DNA from: Monilinia fructicola
Lineage: Eukaryota; Ascomycota; Leotiomycetes; Helotiales; Sclerotiniaceae
NCBI GenBank assembly: GCA_008692225.1
Contig: VICG01000014.1
Location: forward strand, 1,531,501-1,595,500
Direction of reading: 5' to 3'
DNA length: 64,000 nucleotides
The position numbers and the translations under genes are program-made. Every line of letters starts with the position of its first letter. The stretch's first letter is position 1. Below the pieces are notes generated by a model. It worked only from the letters and a program-made list of their open reading frames with translations, made no database searches and was not told the origin of the DNA. This document shows positions 1 to 12,516 of this stretch, in pieces.

Positions 1-42
1 CAAGCATCGGAATGGCAAGTGGTGTTTTGAATCGTGGTGTTA

Positions 43-305
43 GTAGTAGTAGTAGTAGTAATAGTAGTAATAGTAGTAATAGTAGTAATAGTAACAATAG
101 TAATAATAATAATAAGTAATAGTAATAATAATAGTAATATAGTAATAATAGTAGTAATAGTAGTAGTAATAGTAGTAATAGTAATAGTAGTAATAGTAAT
201 AATAGTAATAATAATAATAATAATAGTAATAATAATAGTAATAGTAATAATAGTAGTAATAGTAGTAGTAATAGTAATAATAGTAGTAGTAGTAATAGTA
301 GTAAT
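43..305. repeat. TAG/TAA trinucleotide microsatellite
   Basis: About 260 bp of nearly uninterrupted TAG and TAA triplets. The long valine/isoleucine-rich open frame across it is an artefact of the repeat and not a gene. Confidence 0.95.
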
Positions 306-516
306 ATTTATTTACGTTCTTTTTAGATTTCCCTAAGAGTATAAAGATGTATTAAACTAAGGAATTATATATATAGAATCCTATATAAAAAAGATTAAAA
401 AAAACCTTTTGCTTTCGAATATATAGTTTTAAATCCTTAATTCTATAATATTTTAATTTTTTCGTATAACCTTAAAAGTATTTTGATATAAAAGCATATA
501 TATATATATATATATA

Positions 517-1360
517 AAGTCGCCTATACTACTTCTCGCCACCCCCCCCCCCTCATTTGACTAGTATTTTATAAAAAAACGGCCATTTTAACATATTTAT
601 AAGTATACGAAAAATAAATATATATTTTTTAAATTTTAACTATAGCTTCTATATATAATTATTAATAAATTCTAAAAATCTTAAATTCTTGCGATTTTTT
701 TATAAAGAGTTATAGAAAATTGTAGAAAATCAAAATTCTAATTTTCGATTTGTATGTAAATCCTATACAAAATCATAATATTTAAAAAAAGTTATATTTA
801 TTTAATAAAAATAGCTAAAAATAATCTAAAAAATTTTAAAGAATCTTAAAGTTAATTTCAATTGAATATATTATTTTAATAATATACTCTTATTTATAAT
901 AAATGTTTAATATAGATTTTTAGATTTTAACGATAAGATTTTAGATAAAAAAAATTCTAATTTCAATTTACTCAATAATTTCAAATTATTATATATATTT
1001 TTAAATAGCTTATTTACTATATATTGATTAATAGATTCTATAAAGATTTATAGATTATTTTTAATTATTTTTGTTTAGAAATTATAAATATTTGTTTCAA
1101 AGTTTCAATCTTGTACGTGATTTCTATACAAATTCAAAACCGAAAATTTTAATTTTTTATAATTCTATATTACTCTTTATAAAAAAATCGTAAAAATTCA
1201 AGACTTTTAAAATCTATTAATAATCATATGTAAAAGCTTTGATTAAATTTTAGAAAATATATATTTATTTTTTGTAAAGTTATTAATACATTAAAATGGC
1301 CGTTTTTAGTGTGAAATGCTAGTCAAATGAGGGGGTGACGAGAAGTAGGATAGGCGACTT
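517..1360. mobile_element. Foldback MITE, Tc1/mariner-like, with long terminal inverted repeats
   Basis: The left end begins AAGTCGCCTATACTACTTCT at 517 and the right end is its inverted copy, ending at 1360. Both ends are flanked by TA (515-516 and 1361-1362), the target duplication typical of Tc1/mariner elements. The inverted similarity runs inward for roughly 300 bp on each side and includes shared blocks such as CTCATTTGACTAG and ACGGCCATTTTAA. The whole 844-bp unit is therefore close to one large hairpin. It is AT-rich and has no transposase frame, so it would be non-autonomous. Family assignment rests on the TA flanks and the structure only. Confidence 0.8.
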
Positions 1361-1362
1361 TA

Positions 1363-4300
1363 ATTGTATTATAAAGCTATATTTAATCAAAAGTTATAAA
1401 ATTAAAAGATTATTATTATTATTATTATTATTGAAAAAAAGCTTTTAGGAATAACAGTATAATTTAAAATTTAAAATAATAGTATTATAGTTTTCTTAAA
1501 GACAAGTAGTTTGATTGATTTAATCTTAGCTTTCTAGACTCTTATAGATAAAAGCTATAGGTTTATAAAGGGCACCACAAACAGGTGTTGACCTTCGCCC
1601 TCCTGAATCGTGGTGTTGGAGGAGGGGATGGCTCGCGAAATCGAAGGGTTTAGTGTGTTTCTTTCCCCTTCCGCTTTTTCTCCTACTTCGCCTTCAATTT
1701 CTGGGCTTTTCGCGCTCTCAATGATTCTTCTAAATACTATAATGGTGTACCTAGGTAGGTATAGCATGTCTTTCTTCATGTTTTCTTTACTTGTCCAACG
1801 TGGTTCTCATCACCACCATCATCATCGAGTAGACGATACCAGCAGATACAAAAATCCCCACGATGAATCGACGCGCCACCCCTCCTCCACCCCTTCTACA
1901 GCATCGCCAAACACCACACGCACAATCGCATGGGTATCACACGATGCCCCTTCGCGCAGAGGAAGAAGGAATTACCCTAGAATTATCCACAATCTCACAT
2001 ATACATCATGCCAGCATCATCCGCTCACTCCCTCTCCCCATCAAAACAGCGCAGAAGTGAAAGTTTCCGCAAGCTTGTAGTTCTAACTTTACTAACAAGA
2101 TGATCGAGCGAGCGAGCGATTCTTGTTCGGTGATGTATGAGCAAGAGATAAATCACATGGTTAGATGGATGGGCACATCCCACGTATATATATCCTATCT
2201 ATCTATCCATCCATCCATCCATCCTCATTTGAATCAAACGTCGTGCGTCGGCGTACCAACCCGTTCAAGCCATATCCTCGTGAAAGATTTTGATGTAAGG
2301 GGAGAGAGGTTTCGGGGGATGTGTGTGGGGATTGTGGGTTGTGGGTTGTGCGGGGTATGAATGGATTTGGATTTAGAGGCGGATATGCGCTATTGTATCG
2401 GTTGAAGGATGGGCTCTGGGCTATTGGGCATTAATCAATACATCAAAATCATGTATACAATAAATATATATTATATATATATATATATATCTCATTCCAC
2501 AGCAAATGACCGGAAGCAGAGTTCGACGCACATGCCAGATTCCCGGTCGGAAGGGCTAGCGTGGGTGCTCTATTGCTCGTTTGTGGATTCAAGCTATCTC
2601 ACAGGTCGTACGTTGTGATTCTTAACTTGGAGTCGAGTCTCGGGTCGGTATATGGGTCATGCTCTGGTGTTCTGTTCGGTCAATCATTTTATGAAACGAA
2701 GGCCGTGGTGGCGCGATAGAGTTGCGTGGATACGGGAGACTATACATGGGGTGTGGATGTGGGCTATGCTGGGCTGCGGTGGTAAGGCTTTATGTGAAGA
2801 GGGGAAAGATGATGTGAGATGGAAATAGGGTTGGGCGGAGGATGTTTGGTGTTTGGGTGGAAGGAGGATATGGGTTGGAGGTTGGTCGAGGTTTTGAGTG
2901 AGGTTTTGAGTGGGGGGTTGAAGATGGACGAATAGATGATGGGAAGCGAAGGGGGAAAAAGGTGGTAGCTCTTGATGGAGGGTTAATGTGGATATGATAG
3001 ACGAGGGACAGGAGGTAAGAGTATGGAGTTATGGAAACGACAGCTGCTTCCAGATTCAAATTGATTTGTTGATTGGATTTGGGCATTTGACTATTTTATG
3101 CGTAAGAAATAGGGTCGAATTTGTATCTGAAGTTGAGAATGACAATGAGTGGCCGAAGATTTTTATTCAAATATGCTCAGTAGAACCTCGGACTTGAAAG
3201 AATGTCTCCTGAGTGTAGTCTGGATATAGTCTGCAGTTTGTAATCTGTAAGGTGATGGAAACGAGGAAGCTTAGCCCATATGTTTTATATGCTTTAACCT
3301 CATAATGTAAACTGTACCTCTTACACTTGAAGACTCTGACTGTGGGAAGAAAAGTAAGCTTTCTGAGATACACCCTTGTGATTGTAATAGATAATCACTA
3401 ACATGTATTATTTTATGATATAGATGAAGAACATAGAGAGATGTATGAACGTCACCACTCCAAACACCGCGACATCTTCCATAATTTCCCCCCTGTCTTA
3501 ATAACCCTATCGCATTTATCTTCAAACCTCCAAAATCACCACCAGTTACATTTCCACGACCCCAGACCTAAAGATTACATGGGTGAACTCCCAAGATTCT
3601 GTTTTAAGCCCAGCATGTTCCCAATCAACAACGCCACAAGAACATCATTGATCCACGATAAAACCAGAGAGATGAAGATCCGAACGTGTGAAAAGACTGT
3701 GATCTTTCGATATATTTCCTTCCCCGTTACGAATTCCTGCAGTGAAATCCCTTCACTTGCCTCGCTGAGTTTGTATGTAGATATATTGAGGTCAGATTCG
3801 GGGTTTAAGAGAGCACCTGTGCGATTCGATAAACGATGGTCACGTATAGGCGCACCGATCGTGTCGCGAGAAAAGTAGGGGTATTTTCAGCTGCGAGACG
3901 TATACTGTGAGGTTATCTGCGGATTTGTTTCTTCTCACATAGGACATAGATAGACCAAATCGTTGAAGATTTAGCCATGAATTTGTATCACTAGTAGAAG
4001 ACTATTCTCGGTGCTTGGATCTTTAATAATACCAACGCTTCGAGGAGCCGGGATGGATGTAAGATATATGGCTCAATCGTTTTGAGAGAATTGAATTCAT
4101 GACAGTCTGTGCACTTCCTTTCTTTGATGTGAACTCCGAAAGGAACGCGTTGTCCATTTTACCACTTCAGATTCATGGAGCCATTTCCCAATAGCTATCA
4201 TGCGAGGATAGTAGGGTAATCCCAGGGACTGCTACCCGAAGCCACAAATCACGAAAAAGTTCTTTTGAATAATGATAGAGCGTATCCAAATAGAGTTTTG

Positions 4301-7181
4301 AGAGCATTTTCATATGGGGTACTTTTTGCAATTTGAGGGAACTTACCGCCATTGTATAATGATTTCGGATAAGGTAGAAATGCATCAGAGAGTCCCAAGA
4401 TGAGAACAACCAGTCAACTCAAGTATATCTCCAACCACTCACTCTTAACGAATAAAAGCTGCCATTGAGCCTCCTCCTTTCATCTCTGATCTTTGAAGCT
4501 CGACCTATCTTGGCTTACTTCTTCTATTCCTTCGGCCAATAAGTAGACTTATCCTTCTAGATGGGGTACTAGATCCACCAGCCAATCGTCACTCCCTCAT
4601 TGTCTCATTCAAACTATCGATCTGGACCTAAGAATGGGTATACCTTCCTCAAGGTTCGACCCGAGACCTCTCGGGCCTGCGAGCATGTGACTGAAAATTG
4701 GGGATACTGGTAACAAGACTGTATTTCACTGGCTTTGCACCCTGGAAAAGGCAGAGGATATTTCTATCATGCCACCAACAAGTTTGGGTCAAGCAAATTT
4801 CAATTCCAAGAGAGGTTGAACTCCGATATTAACACATCTTTACACATGAACTTCTCTGTGGCGGTGAGAATCTCTGACATCGACTCAGACCTGCGGAACA
4901 GATTGAGAAATGTACTGAGGTACTGAGGGCGCCATACAACTATTCAGATGGAGAGTGCCGATTGATGACTCAACAAGTGTGTTCTATCCAGGACGTGTAT
5001 TCCGCTTGGGCTATATAGTCATCTCCCAGATCTTGCCAAACACGGGGAGTAGTGAGGTTGTACACCTCCTGTGAACAATCCTGTCAGAGAAGAAAAAGCC
5101 ATAAACTAGAAAAAAGTTCGCTCATTCGAGAAAATGAAGAATCCGAGAGTATAGACAAATGACGGGTCCCCTGATCATCCGTTCAGAGTTATTTTTCACG
5201 CATACAAAAACTGATGTAAGACAGTAGCAAATCCCGAATTCGCATCACAGAGATGTGAGCGCGGTGGAGGAAGGCCTTGGACACCATGATGAATATTCTT
5301 GTAGAATGCGTAATTACATGTCACTCATCACCATCTCCAAGGAAAAGATGCAAGCAAACCCTTCTTCTTCGATTTGCTTGTAGTTGAGTAGAGCTTCATT
5401 TTCATAGCATCACAGCATACCCAGAACGCCTTTTCACACTCGACGTGAGGAATCATAAACCTTGAAGATGAATCTCATCATTTTCGACCTCGCGTAAAAA
5501 TGAATACGCATAGGAACCTATCAGAAATGATAATGAAATCCGATGAAGGCGACGCTGTAAATTGTTAATCATCTTGTGTGGCATATTGTAATGATGAAGT
5601 ACTAGTTTCAAGAGAATTCATTGGCTGATTCAAAATGGTAAAGGTGGTGGGAAAGCGGGGGAGATGGCTATTTCCGGTGCCAGTTCTGGTGATGATGTAT
5701 GTGTTTGTCGAAGTAGAAAACGATATTACTCTGGTTCCGCCAAGTGGAGTAACTGAGCTCGACACGGATTCATATTTCTTTACAAGATTGGGCTGAAAGT
5801 GGCATATCAAACCTACTCACAAAATCTGACTCCCAAAAAAATCCAATGGCCGGAAAGAAGCGTCTGACGGGACTGTTGAAAGGGAGCCTGGTACCCGGCG
5901 TAATACTTGATCATCAATCGAGATAGATTCACTTAAAAATACCAAACGATAATTAGGTGTTATTCGGAGTATTCCGGAATAGGACATGTGCATACAACAT
6001 ACCGCTCTATTATTTATTTTTCTTGAATGGATCGTGATGCAGGAGCGGGTAGATACTCAAATGTGAACCAACACATACATAGCGTTCCAGCCATCCAGAG
6101 TCTGGAGCAGTTGAATTACAACAGCCACTTCTATCAACCACCTTGTATTTCTCTCTAAAGTACACACTTGATCTTCTGCATACAGCCGCACTTAATCATA
6201 ACAGTATTGAGATAGCTAGTTCGACATTTGATGTTTGCGTTATACATATCGCACAAATGCAAACATGGAAACTGACTTGAAATAAACGCAAATATAAACA
6301 CAAACACAACGCGTGTCATAGCTTGCACTTTCCCAGGAGTGACTCAGACGTGCTATTACATGTGGAGGAAATCTTATACCAGAAAAGGTACCCGTCACCA
6401 AATCTAATCTCCAATATATCAAAGCTGAGACATATGATGAGATATAAGAAAGTGGGGACAGCTAACAGGGAAAGAAATATCTTTTGGTTCGATATGGCAT
6501 AGCAGTCAATCGTATTGGACACATCAATGAAGAATTTCCGTGTCAAATTCCAGTGTGTTCAACTGTCATGCGGGCTTACACATTATGTATATGTCACTTC
6601 CCAACAACCTGGTCCTCAAAATAATAAGGCCTAATCAAATAACATGCAAGATGTAGCCATGCGACTCATCCACTTTTACTTAGCCACACCGCTCGGTAGC
6701 AAGTTTTTGAGTGGAGCTGAAAGACTCACAGTGTCAAGACTAGATCATCTGCATCAGATATGGGAGGGTAATAGGTCTACTGGTTGGGGAGCAATGCGTA
6801 GTACGGAGACGAAATGTGGTGTAACACCCTCAACTTCGATTTTGTTTGCAACTGTTAAGAGTTTATTATAGTGCCATATGCGCGATGAATTTTTTCAACT
6901 ATGCCAATCAGATTTCCTTACTCCTGTTCGCTTGTAATTGAGGGCCCAAGCCCAATGTGATCAGTCAGAAACAGAATAAGGGGAGGCCCTTGTCGACATC
7001 TAATCCCTACTCCCACACATTTTATTCTGCTCCAAACAAACAAACAGTTTGATTTTATGGCGAATTCTATAAGGGAGAAGATATATTTCAATATTGTAGA
7101 AATAGTTTGGCTTGGTAGATAACGTAGAGCGACTTGCATAGATATAGAGCACACAAATAAGCCATAGGGAATCAATACCTA
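1363..7181. other. Intergenic stretch without a supportable gene
   Basis: About 5.8 kb. The short frames here lack recognisable motifs, intron-joined extensions or consistent coding character. Visible landmarks are an ATT microsatellite near 1410-1432, a CCAT run near 2203-2224, an AT run near 2466-2490, and a small inverted repeat (CCGAGACCTCTCGG) near 4662-4675. Nothing else was recognised. Confidence 0.6.
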
Positions 7182-10100
7182 GTGACCGGAAACTATTCAT
7201 ACTCGGTTGTCATCATGCAATCTCAAATGATACCCAAGAGGTTCCTGTTCGGCAACCGTGAGGACTATATTCTCAAAAAGCGACTCGAGATAATTTCTAA
7301 GCGGGAAGAAGAAAACTTAGATGACACTGTTCAGAGTATCACATCAATTCCTCCTGCCCCAACTCCCATGAATACACCCTGTTCCTTCCAGGACACATCA
7401 CAAGATACACAACAACTTGACGAGCGTCAAAAAGACTGTTCGAAGAATGAAAACCCCGTTCAAAACAGCTCGAATACACTTACTTCCAATATGAAATCTC
7501 AAACTCAAATAAAATCTTCCTCAACACAGCTCCTCGAGCACTGGAAGGCTGCTGCAATTGACTCCCAGAAAGAGGTCCAGATGCTCAAGTCTCAAATCAT
7601 AAAAGTCGAGGCGCAGAACAAAAGCCTGATTGACGCACGGAGTCGAAGGGAGATGATGACTAGAGACCCAACTGTGGCAATTACATACGGCTTGTTACAA
7701 CACAATCCGCAAAAAACACAGAATATTCAACAACTAGAGAAGGATGCGAGTTTTATAAACATGGACGGCGAATTTGACGCACTACTTCCTCCAAAGCAGA
7801 TCAATGCATGTATGGAGAAAATGAAACTGGCCTTGAATTCAGTAATGTACAAGAACGGTATAAGCCTGCGGCTTACTTTGAACACCATAAAGGCCAATTC
7901 TGACCTTCAAAGTCTTCTCAATCTTCTATTTGGTACTGGAGCAAATCTGGAACTTGAGAGATATATGAAGGATTTAGATCCACAGCTACTGCTTCGTGGA
8001 CTTGCCTTGGCAGCAGTGAGACAATGGATTTTTATGACAGATTTTCCAGGATTCAAAGAAAATCGTCTCTCGAAAGCTCAAATTAAAGTTATGTCACAGA
8101 AAGGTGTTTCTTGGGTTTCTTTTAACTTTCTGCCACATGCTGACCATTCAATTTTCCAGGTAATTGGAAATGTGCCCGGAGACTTGCTATTGCAAGCTAC
8201 CTAAGTATAATACGGGATCCTTCATTTTCAGGACAGGATCTACGTGAGCAGACACAGCATCTTGTAATGCGATTTTCCAGGGCTCTTGCTCCGCTTTGCA
8301 AGCCCCCACATGATTCCGAAAAAATCCTCAGTAATATATGGATTGATTCAGAGGGTACAATTGGAAGTCTGTTTAGGATAGCCTTGACTTTCAAGGCCGT
8401 AACTGTTGCTACTAAGCACCGTTATGAATTTGTCGTATATCCACCAGGAACAGTAGCAGCTAAAACCATACCGGCTGTCGAGAACTCCACGGTGCCTAAT
8501 CAACCAGGAAAAGATTTGACTAGCGACGTTTGGAAACATGCATCATTGTGTGTTTATGAGGTAGAATCCAACTTTCAAAAGAATGAGCTTGAGGCTGCTA
8601 TGGTCAAACCAGACAATTTTGTTCTACAAGAGGCAGATGTGCGAGATAAGAAATGTTGTCTTAATATTGCAATGACAATTTCGAAAGGTAAGAATGCGAT
8701 GTGCTCTCGAATGAATGATCTTGTAAAGAGCTGACCTTTGTTCAGGGTTCGACGAAAGCCATTGGGATGTCAACGAGGAAGTCGATTCGGTAGCAAGCAC
8801 CGGGCTTGGGCAAAATAAAGCGACAAGTAAAATAATACAAGAGAAGAAAGTTGATCCAACAATCATTGATCAAGCAAGTGCTGCGCACCGGTCCGAGCCC
8901 ATTGTCAAGAACGGTTTGCAGTCGGGTGTGGAGGCTTCAATCGACAACCGAACGGGAAAACATTCCGATATAACATCCGGCCAGCGCAGCGAAATGATAA
9001 CCAAAATCTCACACTCTTGCTCAGTTTGCTTGAACGTGTTCACTGCGGGAGATTTTGAAGCGCACCTGCAAATCAGTAAGTCGCGTGATAGCTTGAATGG
9101 CAGCACTGACGAAATATAGGGCCTATCTGGTGTCAACCTCCTTGTTCATGCGGTGGCAAATACTATGGGAAAGCATCGATTGCTAAGCATAAACGGCATG
9201 AAAAGAAAAAGAAGAATATAGTGCCGGAGTCGGGCAGTAGTAAGAGAGTGAAAGCGCCCGGCCTTGATTTGCTGGTAGAGATCACAAGAAAAGAAATTGA
9301 TGTTGTCGAAGCAGAGACAGCTCAAAAACCTCCAGAAAAGTCACCAGAAAGATCCCGCCGAAGATCAACGCGATTGAATACACAAGAAGACATGGCCATT
9401 GAAGTGAAAGAAGTTACTGTTGGCGACCCCTCTACACCTCATAAACCAGGACAGCGATCAGCGAGCCCTCAGTCTACCAAATGTGAAAATTGTGGTATTG
9501 CATACAAAAGTCTTCGCAACCTCACCAGGCACAAAAATGCTGGAGGTATAGTAGTCCTAACCGTATCTCCCTAGGCCATTGGCTAACGAACGATCATAGC
9601 TTGTAAAAGGTGTCCTGATTGTGGGAATCTGGTTGGCAACTTGGAATCGTCAAAAAGACACCAATGCTCTGGGCCTTTAAAGAAATCCAAAAATAAAGAT
9701 CTCAAAGCCTTGCATGATTATCGCACTAGACAAAAAGTCAAAACTGCAGTCTGTGAAGAAAAGGCCCTCACTAAGTCTAACGAGACTGTTGATAATCAAA
9801 GTTGGATAGAAACCAGGCAAATGAGCTCGAAATCATCAGAAAATCCAAAAGCAAACTTGGAAATCTCTAACGATGATCGCACAAAGACTCAAAATCATCA
9901 GGTTTGCAGTCAAGTTGGCTCTCCTCTTTCCAATGAGATCACAAAATCCATGACTCCTGCTGCAAGCCCAGAAGGAAGTCCACTCAAGAGAACGAGACCT
10001 AGTGAGAGTCAAGATCAAGAAAATCCGCAGATACAAGGAGGTGGTTCTACCCCTGGAGAGACCGAAGAAATGCGGCCAACTAAATTGCGTAAGTGATAAT

Positions 10101-10639
10101 CATTGTCACAAGAATCTTGACTGAAAGTATCAGGTCGATTGGATGTTGTGCAAGAGGTGACAGCAAAGCAAGATTGTCCACGTTTCTCGGAGCAGAAACA
10201 ATCTACATTCAAGTCCAACTACATACACCTGCTAAATCCTTCTCAATCAAGTAATTTTGAGTTTGAGAAATGGCAAACTTTTACCCCTCAAGAATCCAAC
10301 GAGCGTGGATTGGGCATCAGTTCCGATGCTGCCGGTCCGAAGAACAACTGGGATTTGGATGGTGATTATATTGCTTTTGAATCTCAAAGCGATACTTACT
10401 CTGATTTATTGGGGAGCTTTCCACATTCCTTTGGCATCCCTCAGAACTTCAATGGTGAAAGTCCTGGATTTCTTTCCGCCAAGGGAGTGTGCGTACATGG
10501 ATCTCAACACCCAATCCTTCCTGGACAGCTGCTTGCTTATGAAGGCTATCATGCCGCAGAGAATAACAAGCAAACTCCAGGGCTGATACACCCGGTGATA
10601 CCTCAAGGAGAAAGGAAGGGGGTGGGCCACGATTATTGA
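7182..10639 (+). CDS. Uncharacterised C2H2-type zinc-finger protein, six exons, 1059 aa
   Basis: Exons fit as 7182-8159, 8237-8687, 8746-9075, 9120-9545, 9600-10088 and 10134-10639. They sum to 3180 nt with every phase consistent, and the introns are 44-76 bp with GT-AG ends. The start could also be the in-frame ATG at 7215. A charged, probably coiled segment lies at about residues 118-160. Cys/His clusters appear near residues 570-610 (SCSVC followed by WCQPPCSC and a KHKRH pair) and near 710-745 (CENCGIAYKSLRNLTRHKNAG followed by CKRCPDCGN and SKRHQC). The rest is low-complexity and polar. A nuclear nucleic-acid-binding role is inferred from the fingers; I do not recognise the family. The spaced CxxC-H and CxxC-HxxxC pattern suggests atypical fingers. 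Confidence 0.8.
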
Positions 10640-10930
10640 TGACGGGCTTATGACCGTAAAATGGGTTGTTGGCATGGGATTGGAGAGTTGTGTTTTTGAG
10701 TGTGTTAAGGAAGCGTCGAAGTCTTATACGAGAAGTCCAGGAATTATAAAAAAAAAGTGTCAAGAGAAAGTCTTTCTAAGCAGAATCAATGAATGTGGAC
10801 CAAAGTTTTCTGGGTTTTGTTGTACAAGTATGAATGTTACCTAGGTATCCATGATATTTATCCAAAACATTACCACGTACTGAAAAGAAGGGAGGGAGTA
10901 CAGTATTCTGTGAGTTGATGTGTGTGTGTA

Positions 10931-11044
10931 TGTATTGTATTGTATTGTATTGTATTGTATTGTATTGTATTGTATTGTATTGTATTGTATTGTATTGTAT
11001 TGTATTGTATTGTATTGTATTGTATATTGTATTGATTGTATTGT
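10931..11044. repeat. TATTG pentanucleotide microsatellite
   Basis: About 20 copies of a TGTAT/TATTG unit, nearly perfect until about 11020 and then slightly degenerate. It lies about 300 bp downstream of the zinc-finger gene. The frames over it are repeat artefacts. Confidence 0.95.
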
Positions 11045-11385
11045 AGGCGGAAGTGATCAACCAATGTTTTTGTGCTTATAATAAGATATAATCAGATCTT
11101 ACATAACCCTGCTTTACTAGCTACGAATGCGATGATGAAGCTATATCACGTGAGCCGCATGTCTCACAGTCCTACTAGGGACTGTATTATTGTCTTATGT
11201 CAGCCAAAAACCTTGAGGGACAGGGATTCTGCCTTATCAGTACGGAGTATACAGTTCTATAGAGTAGATACTGTAGCTATACGGAGGAGAATCTCTACCA
11301 GAGGATCTTGTCATTTGATAATCGAATTCATGTTGCCGTATCGGAAGTTCTCGATGTTCTTGCATAAGCTTACTTATTAGTACAG

Positions 11386-11403
11386 TACCTACCTAGGTAG
11401 GTA
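11386..11403. promoter_or_regulatory. 18-bp perfect palindrome centred on CCTAGG
   Basis: TACCTACCTAGGTAGGTA reads the same on both strands. A longer version of the same palindrome recurs 90 bp downstream. Function unknown; it could bind a dimeric factor or be a transposon scar. Confidence 0.5.
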
Positions 11404-11475
11404 TGCTCTGAGATTTATGCATGTCTTGTGCATATCTTGTGCATCAACTTATGCGTATCTTGTGCATCCTTCCTC

Positions 11476-11497
11476 CATACCTACCTAGGTAGGTATG
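11476..11497. promoter_or_regulatory. 22-bp perfect palindrome, second copy of the CCTAGG type
   Basis: The same core as 11386-11403, extended by CA/TG on the two sides. Between the copies, CTTGTGCAT is repeated three times (about 11425-11470). Confidence 0.5.
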
Positions 11498-11538
11498 TAC
11501 TTTATACTTACTAGTATAAGTACTTAGTAGAGGTTACG

Positions 11539-11560
11539 TCACATGTGATATCACATGTGA
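11539..11560. promoter_or_regulatory. 22-bp perfect palindrome containing two CACATGTG boxes
   Basis: Two TCACATGTGA units meet at a central GATATC, making one perfect dyad. CACATGTG is an E-box (CANNTG) form, so bHLH binding is a possible reading. That is inference. Confidence 0.45.
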
Positions 11561-12076
11561 GCTATACCTAGATCAGGTTAGTATATTGATATTAACTTGG
11601 AAACTTCATTGGATCTTCCATATCCAAAAACGAAACCCTTCCCCCTTACACTCATCTGCACTGCCAGTAATATCGACACAGTCGAGTAATAAGGTTAGTT
11701 CTATCAAGTCATCAACAAATCGAAGAACGAATTGAAGCTTCATGTATGCTTTTGCCATTTTTTTTTTTCATTTCGAGTGTTAGATAAATAGGTCATTTTG
11801 AACACCTTTCTTCCATCTCCATCTCCACCTCCATTTCCATTTCCATTTCCATTATTACGATTAGATACATATATGTACTCCGTATGAGCTCCCGCCCGCA
11901 TCTACATCTGCAGACCTTTTGGTGATCAATCCCACCACCCCGGTTGGTTGCAGGACCAGGTAGTCTCTTCATCGTCCATTCCTTAATTAGTACAGTAAAT
12001 AGAACTTCACACTCACACTTTTCTTTGCATACAACTTCTCATGAAGCGCGGTTTTGTGGCTTGACAAAGAAAGCCC

Positions 12077-12235
12077 CTTGCAGGGCACAGTGCACATATA
12101 ACAATTCGTCACAGTATGAAAGTCGGCGGCATACCTGCAGTGCATGTATAACAATTCGTTTTGACATTCGGCGCCTCACCTGCAGACCGTGCATAGAACT
12201 ATATAACAGTTTGTTTTGACAGACAGTCTGCGGAA
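12077..12235. repeat. Three imperfect tandem copies of a roughly 50-bp unit
   Basis: The units start near 12077, 12134 and 12179. Each has CTGCAG or a variant, then GTGCAT or a variant, then ATATAACAATTCGT or a variant, and ends near a GACA or CGGC block. The array is about 280 bp upstream of the phosphodiesterase start and could affect its expression. Confidence 0.6.
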
Positions 12236-12516
12236 AGGTAATCAATCATCTAACAAGACATCTTTTTACTCGAATTTATACACCTACCAGCATTATCTAT
12301 GTATACTCCGTACATACGGAGTACATACCCAGGTATCGATAGTCTGCATTCAAGCACACAATTACCTTAGCTTCTTCCTCCAGGATCAAGGTTTCCAACT
12401 TCTTACACCGATCAAAGCGGCCCGCACTTAACCCTACACTACGCCCGTTTGCGATTCTTACTTTGTGTACCCATATCTCGCATTTGGTCCATCAAAAGTT
12501 TACCCAAAACCTTACA

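Larger units (their letters stand above)
10640..12516. other. Intergenic region with repeats and palindromes
   Basis: It holds a long TATTG pentanucleotide array, two CCTAGG-centred palindromes, a 22-bp TCACATGTGA-type palindrome, several TACGGAGTA/TACTCCGTA motifs and a three-copy repeat just upstream of the phosphodiesterase gene. These are listed separately. No gene is supported. Confidence 0.6.

Noticed and set aside
34..336. 100-aa Val/Ile-rich frame at the left edge
   Set aside because: Produced by the TAG/TAA microsatellite; no coding character.
4640..4676. tRNA-like B-box (GGTTCGACCC)
   Set aside because: No A-box or cloverleaf arms at the right spacing; the nearby hairpin is too short.
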